From Gracilimonas mengyeensis (GTDB lineage Bacteria; Bacteroidota; Rhodothermia; Balneolales; Balneolaceae), in NCBI RefSeq assembly GCF_900182705.1, contig NZ_FXTP01000010.1:124001-188000 (forward strand): DNA of 64,000 nt. The letters are read 5' to 3'. Position numbers and translations under genes: made by a program. Below are positions 16,947 to 24,670 of the stretch, in pieces (position 1 is the stretch's first letter; each line of letters starts with the position of its first letter). The notes under the pieces were generated by a model. It saw nothing but the letters and a program-made list of their open reading frames with translations. It did not search any database and was not told where the DNA came from.

Positions 16947-18029
16947 ATGATAAGAGATCTAATGTGTAAAAGGAGCATAGTATTTGAGTATTGCCAGGCT
17001 TTGAGAAGGAGCCTGGCAGTTATCCTGCTTGTGATGTTTTATGGAAATACGGTTTCGGCGCAAATCGGGGAAATGATATATGATCCTTACAATATGTGGT
17101 TGGTTGGAGATCATGGCGTTGTAATTAATGATATAGCAGATGAGCAACGGACTTTGAAACTTTTTGACTTCTCAAGTGGGAGCTTAATACAAGCTATGCG
17201 AAGTGGACGGGGCCCCGGAGAGGTGAGTCCGGTTTATTATAAGAGAAGCACTTCTTTTTCAAACGGGGATATTTTTCTCTGGGATGCAGGACGGAAACGT
17301 ATGACACGCTATTCCTCTGATCTGGAGTACAAAACGGATATTAGAGGGAATCAATCTATCACTGGAAGTATATATCAAGCCGGACTGATCAACGACAGTA
17401 CACTTTTTACGGTTGATTTTACAGAGGAGGTTTTCAAAGCCTGGAGAATTCGAAAGGGTGGTATAAAGGGAAAAACTCCACTGTGGAGCATTAACAGGAC
17501 AGAGCAAACCGAATTTGATCCTCTGGCAAATTTCACGTTGTTGCAAACCCTGTTTTACTCAAATTTTGATGGGGTGCTGTATATCGCATTCGAATTCTCT
17601 TCACAGGTCATGGCAGTGGATGAAGAAGGAATCGTCTTCATCAATAGTGAGCCGGATAATATACCATTGCCTCCCAATGATGAACAATCGGAACAAAGTG
17701 GAAGGTATAGTTTACCCGAAATGGGCAAATATCCGGAAGGAGCAAGAGACATTACAGTGGATAGTAGCTATATGTATCTATTAATGCATGGGGGAAGTAT
17801 TAGTAAATGGCAGCAGCTGAGATACGCTACGAATTTTGATGCTTTGATAGAAAAGGTTAATCACACCAAAAGATTATTAATTTATGACAGATACAGCGGA
17901 GCTTTTTTGGAAGAGAAGAAATTGCCGATACTTTCCCGGCAGGCAAAAGTCAGAGGAGATAGTATTTATTTGCTGAAAACCTTGGGAAGAAATCCAGAGA
18001 TAAGAAAAGTAAAGCTTGCCGAATTATGA
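16947..18029 (+). CDS. secreted six-bladed beta-propeller protein
   Basis: 360 residues. A long N-region is followed by a hydrophobic signal (SLAVILLVMFYGNTVSA-Q), so it is exported. The body has NHL/6-bladed-propeller style repeats with the marker GRGPGE and DIFLWDAGRKRMTRYSSDLE. It is a paralogue of the propeller at 23201-24217: both have G-x-GPGE, W-D-x-G-x-x-R and a C-terminal pattern of LLxYDxxxGxF ending at EL. Function is unknown; such proteins are common in Bacteroidota and may bind peptides or cell-surface ligands. It sits alone on the plus strand within the phenylacetate cluster, in AT-rich surroundings. A shorter start inside the N-region is possible. Confidence 0.7.
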   Translation: MIRDLMCKRSIVFEYCQALRRSLAVILLVMFYGNTVSAQIGEMIYDPYNMWLVGDHGVVINDIADEQRTLKLFDFSSGSLIQAMRSGRGPGEVSPVYYKRSTSFSNGDIFLWDAGRKRMTRYSSDLEYKTDIRGNQSITGSIYQAGLINDSTLFTVDFTEEVFKAWRIRKGGIKGKTPLWSINRTEQTEFDPLANFTLLQTLFYSNFDGVLYIAFEFSSQVMAVDEEGIVFINSEPDNIPLPPNDEQSEQSGRYSLPEMGKYPEGARDITVDSSYMYLLMHGGSISKWQQLRYATNFDALIEKVNHTKRLLIYDRYSGAFLEEKKLPILSRQAKVRGDSIYLLKTLGRNPEIRKVKLAEL

Positions 18030-18070
18030 GAGTGGCTTTTTAACGGGTTAAAGTAAAAGTAGCAAATTAG

Positions 18071-18439
18071 TTACCGATCAAAATAAATCGAATACCTTTC
18101 CGCAAGGGCATTGTACTCGGAAGCAGATCTTGTAGTAAAATCAGCCATGCTTTCTACGGGTGGATAAAAACCGAACTCATCAAATTTGCTGTGGAGAAAT
18201 ATATTTTTCATCAACCAGCCGGCCCTTCTAAATGTTTTATTGGAATTTACTTGCTGGTCTTTTATATCGTCAATGTTTATTTCCTGTAGAAACTGTCCAT
18301 AGTTGACAGGTACAAAGGTTAAATGGGTGGTACTATCGATATGTGAGGCAGGTGGCTGATAAAATTCACCCGATCTGAGCTGTGCATAAGCGGAAGTGGT
18401 GAGTATCATACCAAACAGAAGAAGAAAGAAACGTTTCAT
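18071..18439 (-). CDS. small secreted protein of unknown function
   Basis: 122 residues from ATG 18439, which is the base but one after the paaD stop; the longer frame up to 18517 would overlap paaD, and a signal peptide (RFFLLLFGMILTTSAYA-Q) starts right at this ATG. The mature part, about 102 residues, has no motif I recognise; KTFRRAGWLMKNIFLHSKFDEF is the most ordered stretch. Its one-base spacing from paaD suggests co-transcription with paaABCD, though an extracellular protein has no clear part in phenylacetate breakdown. Confidence 0.6.
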   Translation of the reverse strand: MKRFFLLLFGMILTTSAYAQLRSGEFYQPPASHIDSTTHLTFVPVNYGQFLQEINIDDIKDQQVNSNKTFRRAGWLMKNIFLHSKFDEFGFYPPVESMADFTTRSASEYNALAERYSIYFDR

Positions 18440-18440
18440 A

Positions 18441-18956
18441 TCAAATGCACTTAAAATGTTCGAACGGCTGTTCGCAATTTTTGCAAAAATACTGAGCTTT
18501 GCAAGCTGTAGAACCAAACTGACTGACTAATTCGGTTTCAAAAGAATCGCAAAACGGACAAGGGACTACCTTGGTTGTTGACAGACTTTTGAGAAAATCG
18601 TCTTCACTGTCACCGGTTTCATCGGGCGGGGCAATGCCATAGTTTTTGAGTTTGATTTTGGCTTCGTCGGTCATCCAGTCGGTGGTCCAGGTCTCGGCAA
18701 AATCCAGCTTAACCACAAAGTCTTCTACATTACGCTCTGCCAGCTTCTCTTTCACCAGCTTTTCAATGGCATTCATCGCCGGGCAACCGGAATAAGTGGG
18801 GGTGATTTTGACCAACACTTTACCCTTTTCATCTACATCTATTTTGCGGGCAATTCCCATTTCCACAATATTGAGCACAGGAATTTCCGGATCCGTCACT
18901 TCCCTCAGGAAATCCCAGATTTGTGCTTCGGTATGTAGGGTTTTCGAAATTGCCAT
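18441..18956 (-). CDS. paaD: phenylacetyl-CoA epoxidase maturation subunit PaaD
   Basis: 171 residues. The N-terminal half is a MIP18/DUF59 domain (EVTDPEIPVLNIVEMGIARK and TPTYSGCPAMNAIEK). The C-terminal part has a zinc-binding cluster, CPFC and CKNC with further Cys, as in PaaD. PaaD is needed for iron or Fe-S assembly of the PaaABCE monooxygenase. It lies downstream of paaC in the usual order paaA-B-C-D. A linker of word-like repeats (18957-19046) separates it from paaC. Confidence 0.93.
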   Translation of the reverse strand: MAISKTLHTEAQIWDFLREVTDPEIPVLNIVEMGIARKIDVDEKGKVLVKITPTYSGCPAMNAIEKLVKEKLAERNVEDFVVKLDFAETWTTDWMTDEAKIKLKNYGIAPPDETGDSEDDFLKSLSTTKVVPCPFCDSFETELVSQFGSTACKAQYFCKNCEQPFEHFKCI

Positions 18957-19046
18957 AGGTTAGCTTATATGAATAAGAAGCAAGTGACAAGGTTCAAGGT
19001 GTAAAGAAGACTTGCTCCTTATAACTTGAGCCTTGCAACTAATTTT

Positions 19047-19829
19047 CTATTTCCATTCTGCATCGGGATAAGAGCGGCGCAAAAACTGCATCTGTGCCAG
19101 TAAATGTCCCAAGTGCTCGGTGTGGATACCTTTGCGGCTACCGCTCATCATAAACTGATCCCAGTCGGGCACCGTTAACGTAGCTTCCGTTAGAGTATTT
19201 TCAACCAGTCCTTTCCAATCTTCTTTAAACGTAGAAGAATCAACGCCAAGACCTTCCTTAATCATCCATTCATCTACTTCATCCATGTAAAAAAGCTCGC
19301 CGGTGTACATCCAGAGCTCGTCAAAGGATTCCTGTATGCGCTGGTGACTTTCCTCGGTCCCGTCACCCAATCGCAATACCCATTCGCGGGTGTGTCTAAG
19401 GTGATATTTGATCTCCTTCAGATGCTTATTCACCATTCCGGCAAATTGTTCGTCTTTGGCATTTTTAAGTCTTTCATATTGAAAGTAGCTGAAGGCGCTA
19501 AATAAAAAATGGCGGGCAATGGTAAAGCCAAAATCACCTTTCGGGAGTTCGCAAAGCTGTAGGTTTGTGAAATTACGGTCATCCCTAAAAAAAGCAAAGT
19601 AATCTTCATCATGCCCTTTATCTTCGATTTCAGCCGCATATTCATACAATGCTGTGGCGTGGCCGATCATATCCAGCGAGATATTGGCAAGGGCCAGGTC
19701 CTCTTCCAGTTGGGGCCCATGCCCGCACCACTCAGAGTTGCGTTGCCCCAGTATCAACCGATCGTCAGCAAGACGAAGGAGGTAGGTGAGAAAGGCTTCT
19801 TGTTTGGTAAGTTCTTTGGTTGTTATCAT
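19047..19829 (-). CDS. paaC: phenylacetyl-CoA epoxidase structural subunit PaaC
   Basis: 260 residues, ferritin-like helical fold. LGQRNSEWCGHGPQLEEDLALANISLDMIGHA matches the PaaC head (given here in two parts: LGQRNSEWCGHGP and EEDLALANISLDMIGHA), and HLGHLLAQMQFLRRSYPDAEW the normal tail. PaaC pairs with PaaA in the diiron monooxygenase core without binding the metal itself. Start ATG 19829. A RelE-type toxin pair sits between paaC and paaB. Confidence 0.94.
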   Translation of the reverse strand: MITTKELTKQEAFLTYLLRLADDRLILGQRNSEWCGHGPQLEEDLALANISLDMIGHATALYEYAAEIEDKGHDEDYFAFFRDDRNFTNLQLCELPKGDFGFTIARHFLFSAFSYFQYERLKNAKDEQFAGMVNKHLKEIKYHLRHTREWVLRLGDGTEESHQRIQESFDELWMYTGELFYMDEVDEWMIKEGLGVDSSTFKEDWKGLVENTLTEATLTVPDWDQFMMSGSRKGIHTEHLGHLLAQMQFLRRSYPDAEWK

Positions 19830-19858
19830 AGTAAGTTATCAGAATTCTTGTAAAACAT

Positions 19859-20161
19859 TTAACTACCGAAGTTTTGAGCAGTATGTAACACATTCATTAT
19901 TTCCACTACATCATCATCGTTGTTTGGCGGCATGTAAATAATGCGCCAAGTATTATTCCAAATAATTTCTCTGAAGTTTGGATCATTAATCTCTGGTACA
20001 ATTCGGCCAGAACTTGGATGCTTAATTAATTTTTCAGTTGCCTCGAAAATTCCAAGTAAAAAATTATCAATGGTTTCTTCATCAATCCCGGCATCCAGGT
20101 AATATGACTTAATGGAACGCAGGTTCTCTTGAGCCTGTGGATTCCAAATAATGGTATGCAT
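19859..20161 (-). CDS. RelE/ParE-family toxin
   Basis: 100 residues. Typical ParE/RelE shape: IIWNPQAQENLRSIKSYYLD at the head, LIKHPSSGRIVPE in the middle and WRIIYMPPNNDDDVVEIMNVLHTAQNF at the end. Members either cut mRNA on the ribosome or poison gyrase. It starts one base inside the antitoxin stop (20161). It separates paaC from paaB inside an otherwise colinear operon. Confidence 0.88.
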   Translation of the reverse strand: MHTIIWNPQAQENLRSIKSYYLDAGIDEETIDNFLLGIFEATEKLIKHPSSGRIVPEINDPNFREIIWNNTWRIIYMPPNNDDDVVEIMNVLHTAQNFGS

Positions 20162-20343
20162 TAACTTTTATTTAAAAGCTGCTTTTTAACTTCATCCTGT
20201 GATTTTTTTTCACCGGAATGGCTCAAAGCTTTACTTACCTGATCCAGTACATAGAGCTTGTATATCGCTTGTTCTACTGTCGCATCTTCAGGCAGTTCTT
20301 CCATGGCTTTTATGATGCGTTTTTTATCAATGGTAGATTCCAT
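20161..20343 (-). CDS. antitoxin partner of RelE/ParE-like toxin
   Basis: 60 residues. IIKAMEELPEDATVEQAIYKLYVLDQVSKAL resembles the short helical antitoxins (YefM-unrelated, addiction-module component type) that precede ParE toxins in Bacteroidota and Cyanobacteria. The gene shares one base with the toxin gene. The role follows from size and order; I cannot name the family with certainty. Confidence 0.7.
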   Translation of the reverse strand: MESTIDKKRIIKAMEELPEDATVEQAIYKLYVLDQVSKALSHSGEKKSQDEVKKQLLNKS

Positions 20344-20417
20344 ATTCTTAAAACTTAGATTACAAGGAAATTCTTAGATTTAATTTAATTAATACAGCAT
20401 TAACAAATAACCTTTAA

Positions 20418-20720
20418 CTAAGATCGTTTCTTCACAGCCCTTGGCACGCTATAAAATTGCGGATGCCGGTAGGGTTTATCATTGGCCGGATCAAAAAATG
20501 GTCCCATATCATCCGGAGTTGAGGCAGTAATATGTTTGGATTGAACTACCCAGATGCTCACCCCTTCGTTTCGTCGGGCATAGGTATCCCGCGCATTTTG
20601 AAGAGCCATTTCTTCATCGGGGGCGTGCAAGCTGCCGGCATGCTCATGAGGCTTACCGGATTTGGGCTGGGTGAATACTTCCCAGAGGGGCCAGTTGTCA
20701 TTGTTGTTTTTATCTGTCAT
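20418..20720 (-). CDS. paaB: phenylacetyl-CoA epoxidase subunit PaaB
   Basis: 100 residues. WPLWEVFTQPKSGKPHEHAGS, then HAPDEEMALQNARDTYARR and VWVVQS-like strands, match PaaB, the small bridging subunit that joins PaaAC heterodimers. The C-terminus has the Bacteroidota form ending FYSVPRAVKKRS. It lies between paaA and the inserted toxin pair; the gap to paaA (20721-20983) is filled by a palindromic repeat element. Confidence 0.93.
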   Translation of the reverse strand: MTDKNNNDNWPLWEVFTQPKSGKPHEHAGSLHAPDEEMALQNARDTYARRNEGVSIWVVQSKHITASTPDDMGPFFDPANDKPYRHPQFYSVPRAVKKRS

Positions 20721-20754
20721 GAATGTTTTGTCGATTTATACATTAATTTCGAAT

Positions 20755-20936
20755 CCACCACTTCCCTCTCACTGAATGATGCAGCGAGCTGCACATTCTG
20801 TCTCTCTCCAAAGAGAGATAAATTTCTGGCCAATGCTAAGTATTATATCCTTGAGAAACTTTATACCATTGGCCAGAATCTGTGTCCCTCATGGAGGGAC
20901 CGTAAAATCAGCTTGTTGATTTTACAGGGAGGGGAG
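20755..20936. repeat. palindrome-rich dispersed element, copy 1
   Basis: About 180 bases made of several hairpins: TCTCTCTCCAAAGAGAGA, GTCCCTCATGGAGGGAC, AAAATCAGCTTGTTGATTTT and a longer GGCCAATG/CATTGGCC pair, framed by CCACCACTTCCCTCTC and CAGGGAGGGGA. The reverse complement of this element matches 54809-54985 in order and spacing. It lies between paaA and paaB without breaking a gene. Confidence 0.8.
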
Positions 20937-20983
20937 TCAGAATATTCTGAGTTCTGACTCCTGTTTTCTGAATTCTATCTTAC

Positions 20984-21928
20984 TTAAGATGCTTTCTCTT
21001 GGCGCAATTTCTTCTTCCTCGCATATTCCGCAGCCGCCTCACGCACCCATTCGCCCTCCTCATGGGCTTTCCGGCGAGCCTTCATGCGCTCACGGTTCAT
21101 GATGCCGTTGCCTTTTACCACATTCCAGAATTCATTCCAGGGAATCTCACCAAAGTCCCAATGGCCAGTTTCTTCGTTGTATTCCAGATTCGGATCGGGG
21201 AGAGTTACTCCAATAGCTTCCGCTTCCATCACCATTCGGTCTACAAAATGCTGACGGAGCTCGTCATTGGTTTTCAGTTTCACTTGCCACTTGATAAGCT
21301 CAGCGCTGTTGGGCGAGTCGGAATCGTGCGGGCCAAACATCATAAGGCTTGGCCACCACCAGCGGTTTACGGCATCCTGGGCCATTTCCTGCTGTTCGGG
21401 CGTTCCATCTGCCATTTTTGCCAGCATCTCGTATCCCTGCTTTTTGTGAAAGCTTTCTTCCTTGCAGATACGAATGTTTGCACGTGAATACGGTCCATAG
21501 GAAGAGCGGGCCAGCATGGTTTGGTTGACAATAGCGGCTCCATCCACCAGCCAGCCAATGGCGCAGATGTCGGCGTAAGTCATGGTGGGATAATTGAAAA
21601 TGCTGGAGTACTTGGCACTCCCATACAGATATTGATCTACCAATTCATCCCGGCTAATGCCCAGTGTTTCGGTGGCGCTGTAAAGATACAGGCCGTGACC
21701 GGCTTCATCCTGAACCTTGGCCAGTAATACCAATTTTCTTTTCAGAGATGGAGCTCGTTGAATCCAGTTGCCTTCAGGTAGCATGCCCACAATTTCAGAG
21801 TGTGCGTGCTGACTCATCATGCGGATGAGCTGCTGACGATACCTGTCTGGCATCCAGTCTTTGGGTTCAATTTTTTCTCCCGCTTCAATGCGGTTCTGAA
21901 ACTCGTCTAACTTTTCTTGATTTTCCAT
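20984..21928 (-). CDS. paaA: phenylacetyl-CoA epoxidase catalytic subunit PaaA
   Basis: 314 residues. Ferritin-like diiron protein; ligands lie in [30 protein letters not shown] (ExxH) and [14 protein letters not shown] (ExxH). PaaA activates oxygen and epoxidises phenylacetyl-CoA. It is the first gene of the minus-strand cluster. A perfect TAnnTTTG element lies four bases before its ATG (21933-21940), which would give a leaderless message. Upstream is not the usual regulator but the 3' end fragment of rlmN, so the original neighbour was rlmN. Confidence 0.95.
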   Translation of the reverse strand: MENQEKLDEFQNRIEAGEKIEPKDWMPDRYRQQLIRMMSQHAHSEIVGMLPEGNWIQRAPSLKRKLVLLAKVQDEAGHGLYLYSATETLGISRDELVDQYLYGSAKYSSIFNYPTMTYADICAIGWLVDGAAIVNQTMLARSSYGPYSRANIRICKEESFHKKQGYEMLAKMADGTPEQQEMAQDAVNRWWWPSLMMFGPHDSDSPNSAELIKWQVKLKTNDELRQHFVDRMVMEAEAIGVTLPDPNLEYNEETGHWDFGEIPWNEFWNVVKGNGIMNRERMKARRKAHEEGEWVREAAAEYARKKKLRQEKAS

Positions 21929-21932
21929 GGCT

Positions 21933-21940
21933 CAAATATA
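21933..21940 (-). promoter_or_regulatory. TATATTTG -7 element before paaA
   Basis: Reading the minus strand, TATATTTG stands four bases before the paaA ATG (TATATTTGAGCCATG). It fits the Bacteroidota -7 consensus TAnnTTTG. No clear -33 TTTG is found at the right distance. The same arrangement stands before rlmN. Confidence 0.45.
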
Positions 21941-22030
21941 AGATATTTTTTGGAAGCGCTTTTCTGCTTGAACAGGAATTTACTAAGAGAAGTTCGGATA
22001 TAGAAATGCCAAGGCTTTAAGAAAAGTAAA

Positions 22031-22216
22031 TTAATTCTTCCGGTCAGCGATCGACTTCCCTTTCTCGCCGCCTTCACGGATGGCCAGCTGACCACAGCCG
22101 GCATCAATATCATCACCCCGGCTTCTGCGAACGGTGGCGTGTACATCATTTCGTATGAGTTCCCGCATAAAGTTATCGAGGCGTTCTTCACGGGCACGTT
22201 TTAGCTCAACACCGGC
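22031..22216 (-). pseudogene. duplicated 3' end of rlmN (fragment)
   Basis: These 186 bases align without gaps to rlmN codons 312 to stop (24671-24856): 16 mismatches, about 91% identity. The translated fragment keeps an open frame of 61 residues with only two changes (D to N in RLDNFM and R to H in NDVHATV), including the catalytic Cys in GDDIDAGCGQLA. Homology stops abruptly at 22217 upstream and at the stop codon downstream. Most differences are silent, so the two copies diverged while both were part of working genes. There is no start here, so it is a fragment. Confidence 0.9.
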
Positions 22217-22338
22217 ATTTTATTAGTTAGAATTAATTGTACAAAGTCATAAATAATTAGAAAAAACTTATAATTGTAACAATAATGTGTATTTGTACTC
22301 TTTAAAAATAATTGGGTGAACAAAAAATAGGGGTACTA

Positions 22339-22710
22339 ATGACTGTTGATGAAAAGAGAAAGATGCTTGCGAGAATTGAAGCTAACAAGATAAAAAAAAT
22401 ACTATCGGAAGAGATTTCCCAAATTAGGCATGTAAAAGACTGGGCAGAGTTTGCTAATTGTTCAACTACAAAATTGAATAAGACAGTTAAAATTCATTTT
22501 GGTATTTCGGCAAAAAAGATGATGAAAGAGGTGCGGTTTATTAGTATTAAAACCGTTCTAAGCAATGCCCCCTATTGTGGAAGTTATAATCTTGCACAAA
22601 TAAGTGGTCTTTCAAATGAACAAGAATTGTATAAATTTTTAAAAATAAATTTTAATACGACTTATACCGATTTAAAATATGAAATACTGATAAATAGAAT
22701 GTATATATGA
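22339..22710 (+). CDS. stand-alone AraC-type DNA-binding domain protein (divergent)
   Basis: 123 residues from ATG 22339; a TTG at 22312 is in frame but AGGGG (22329-22333) is well placed for this ATG. After a basic helix, two helix-turn-helix units follow the AraC pattern: VKDWAEFANCSTTKLNKTVKIHFGIS-AKKMMKEVRFISIKTVL and YNLAQISGLSNEQELYKFLKINFNTTYTDLKYEI (quoted in parts; key marks are the FGIS-like turn and LAQISGLSNEQELYKFLK). No ligand domain. First gene of the island and probable regulator of the peptide-propeller genes behind it. Assignment is by pattern and may be weak in a domain search. Confidence 0.6.
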   Translation: MTVDEKRKMLARIEANKIKKILSEEISQIRHVKDWAEFANCSTTKLNKTVKIHFGISAKKMMKEVRFISIKTVLSNAPYCGSYNLAQISGLSNEQELYKFLKINFNTTYTDLKYEILINRMYI

Positions 22711-22765
22711 AAATCATTTTGGATATAATCTTTTTAAAATGGATATGAAAATATATTGATTTATG

Positions 22766-22788
22766 CTTCATATCTCATAATTATGAAG
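22766..22788. promoter_or_regulatory. inverted repeat before the peptide gene
   Basis: CTTCATA (22766-22772) and TATGAAG (22782-22788) form a perfect 7-base inverted repeat with a 9-base spacer, 44 bases before the peptide ATG. It could be an operator for the AraC-like protein or part of the promoter; nothing more can be said from sequence. Confidence 0.3.
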
Positions 22789-22831
22789 TAGGTAATTTCG
22801 GTACAATAACGTTAATAAAAGGAGAATTACT

Positions 22832-23116
22832 ATGAATAATCGAATAAATAAGTTGCTAAAGATAATGTTCATTTTGACAGTAGCATTTTTTTCTTTCCAA
22901 ACTACATCATCAGAAGTAAATGCAGAATCAGCAATACAGCAACAATCAAGTTGTACAATTAAGATGGGTTCTTTCAAATTTTTAGGATGCTGGGGAAACA
23001 CTGATCAGTTTTGTAAATCAAAAGGTGATTGTGATGATGATTTAAGAGCTATTAAAAATGAGATAAGAATCAGGTTTAACTTATGGCATTGCATAGCCGA
23101 TATTTTTCTTGAATAG
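22832..23116 (+). CDS. secreted Cys-rich small protein
   Basis: 94 residues; ATG 22832 follows AAAAGGAGA (22816-22824). A signal peptide of about 31 residues (LLKIMFILTVAFFSF then SSEVNA-ES) leaves a mature chain of about 63 residues with five Cys (41, 53, 61, 67, 87) and two Trp (54, 85). The EVNA-ES junction recalls the NVEALA-type peptides of Bacteroidota that also lie next to six-bladed propeller proteins, but the match is loose. Disulfide bonding is likely in the periplasm. It lies between the AraC-like gene and the propeller gene. Function unknown. Confidence 0.6.
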   Translation: MNNRINKLLKIMFILTVAFFSFQTTSSEVNAESAIQQQSSCTIKMGSFKFLGCWGNTDQFCKSKGDCDDDLRAIKNEIRIRFNLWHCIADIFLE

Positions 23117-23200
23117 TGTGAATATCACTTCAATTATCAAATTTGAGATGAGTTTTTGGTTATGTAATGCCTTTCTATAATTATGTAAAATATTTAAGAT

Positions 23201-24217
23201 ATGATCAGATATTTAGCGATAGTCTTAGTTCTTTTGATTTGTGAAAATGTAAATGCACAGGAAAACTTTATCTATGACAAAGTTTATAATCCAGAAAATA
23301 TTTATGTGGTAGACGATTCATTAGTATTGATAGCTGATCTATCTAGAGTGGATGAAGAACTTTGCCTTGTCAACATATACACTGAGCACAATATTGGATG
23401 TACTAGAATTGGGTATGGACCGGGAGAGTTTAGTGGGAATGTTACGAGTATATTAATCGATCAATTAACAAGGGAAATAATTATTTGGGATGGCGGAAAC
23501 CAACGAATCAGCACATTTTCATCCAGTATGGAATTACTCAAAGAAAGTCCCCCCGCAGGAGGTTTTAGTGGTGGGTTATTTGCATTTCCTTTAAAGAATG
23601 GGAAACAATTGGTTTTAAGAATGAATAGGGATTCATTTGCTGAAATTGTGGATGAGAATAGTAATTCTATTGAGTTTATTATTGAAAATGAAAGTGAATT
23701 GTTACATCCAATAAGGGATAATTTTCTTCTAAAACAAGGAGAGTTCGCTACAGAGAGCGCAAAAAATTCAATTGTCTATGTATCAAAATATTCATCCACA
23801 GTTATAAAAATATCTGAAGATGGGGTAGATTTTATTACATTGGGCAAACCAAACATTCCATTTCCTGAAAGAGAGCAAGAGGATGGTCTTAGTATTCCTT
23901 CAGCCCACAAGTATATTACGTCATCTTTGGATGTATCAATTGCAGAAAGAAACGTTTATGTTCTTCATTCAGGAAAAAAAACCAGTTATAATGAAGGATT
24001 TTGGTATTTGATTAGAGGCAGGATATTAGAGCTTCAGGACAAATTAGAGAAGGGAAAGGTACTCTTGGTTTACAACCTAAACGATGGGAGTTTCGAAAGA
24101 AGTATCGAGCTTCCATTTGAAGCAAAAAAGGCTAAAGTATACAATAATAAAGTATATGCTTTACACGAGACAAAGGGAGGACCTGTAATAACTGTATTAT
24201 CTCTTGAGGAGTTATGA
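23201..24217 (+). CDS. secreted six-bladed beta-propeller protein (island)
   Basis: 338 residues. Signal peptide YLAIVLVLLICENVNA-QE. Propeller blades include YNPENIYVVDDSLVLIADL, GYGPGEFSG, IIIWDGGNQRISTFSSSME and a last blade VYNNKVYALHETKGG. Related to the propeller at 16947-18029 by shared GPGE and WDxGxxR marks and matching C-terminal layout. Its stop overlaps the start of the MauE-like gene by four bases (ATGA at 24214-24217), so the two are translationally coupled. Likely exported partner of the Cys-rich peptide; ligand unknown. Confidence 0.7.
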   Translation: MIRYLAIVLVLLICENVNAQENFIYDKVYNPENIYVVDDSLVLIADLSRVDEELCLVNIYTEHNIGCTRIGYGPGEFSGNVTSILIDQLTREIIIWDGGNQRISTFSSSMELLKESPPAGGFSGGLFAFPLKNGKQLVLRMNRDSFAEIVDENSNSIEFIIENESELLHPIRDNFLLKQGEFATESAKNSIVYVSKYSSTVIKISEDGVDFITLGKPNIPFPEREQEDGLSIPSAHKYITSSLDVSIAERNVYVLHSGKKTSYNEGFWYLIRGRILELQDKLEKGKVLLVYNLNDGSFERSIELPFEAKKAKVYNNKVYALHETKGGPVITVLSLEEL

Positions 24218-24645
24218 AAGTATATTATTCAAAATGGTTTGTGTGGATCATCTCTGGGTTTTTACTTTTTTCAGCTATCAGAAAATTGGTATATATCTTT
24301 TCAGAGGTATATATAGATATTCCTCTCATATCTTACCTTACAGATCATCCCTATGTTGCTATTTGGGTGCTTTTTGTTATTTCAGTGGTGGAATTAACTG
24401 CAGTGTTCATATTGTTATTTGGAAATAATCATATACAAGATTTTATACTTATGATATTGGTTAACTTTGTGATTATTGGAATAATATTTAGTGTTGTTGA
24501 ACTGATTTATTTTGGGGAATCTTGTTTTTGTGGTATTTCAAAAACACCAGTTATTTCTATCTCAGTTAAAGTTGGATTACTACTATTATTGTTAGCTTAC
24601 CGTAGAACAGGAAGAAAAACTTTAGTTTTGAAAGAAATAAGATGA
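24214..24645 (+). CDS. MauE/DoxX-like membrane protein
   Basis: 143 residues with four hydrophobic helices (about 8-28, 46-70, 77-98, 112-130), the size and topology of MauE/DoxX proteins. A Cys-x-Cys pair (C104, C106 in GESCFCGIS) lies on the loop between helices 3 and 4, where such redox-linked members carry it. MauE helps form disulfides in the small subunit of methylamine dehydrogenase; here it is coupled to a propeller gene and follows a Cys-rich exported peptide, so a similar oxidising role is inferred. It ends 25 bases before the stop of convergent rlmN. Confidence 0.65.
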   Translation: MKVYYSKWFVWIISGFLLFSAIRKLVYIFSEVYIDIPLISYLTDHPYVAIWVLFVISVVELTAVFILLFGNNHIQDFILMILVNFVIIGIIFSVVELIYFGESCFCGISKTPVISISVKVGLLLLLLAYRRTGRKTLVLKEIR

Positions 24646-24670
24646 GTCTTACAAATCAAATGGATAATAC

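Larger units (their letters stand above)
22217..24650. mobile_element. AT-rich genomic island inserted at the 3' end of rlmN
   Basis: The segment between the rlmN fragment and the end of intact rlmN is visibly AT-richer than its neighbours and carries four plus-strand genes (AraC-like, Cys-rich peptide, propeller, MauE-like), opposite to rlmN and paaA. It is bracketed by a direct duplication of the last 186 bases of rlmN. No integrase or transposase is encoded, so entry by recombination at rlmN from a related genome is the simplest view. Boundaries are set from where the rlmN homology ends. Confidence 0.7.
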
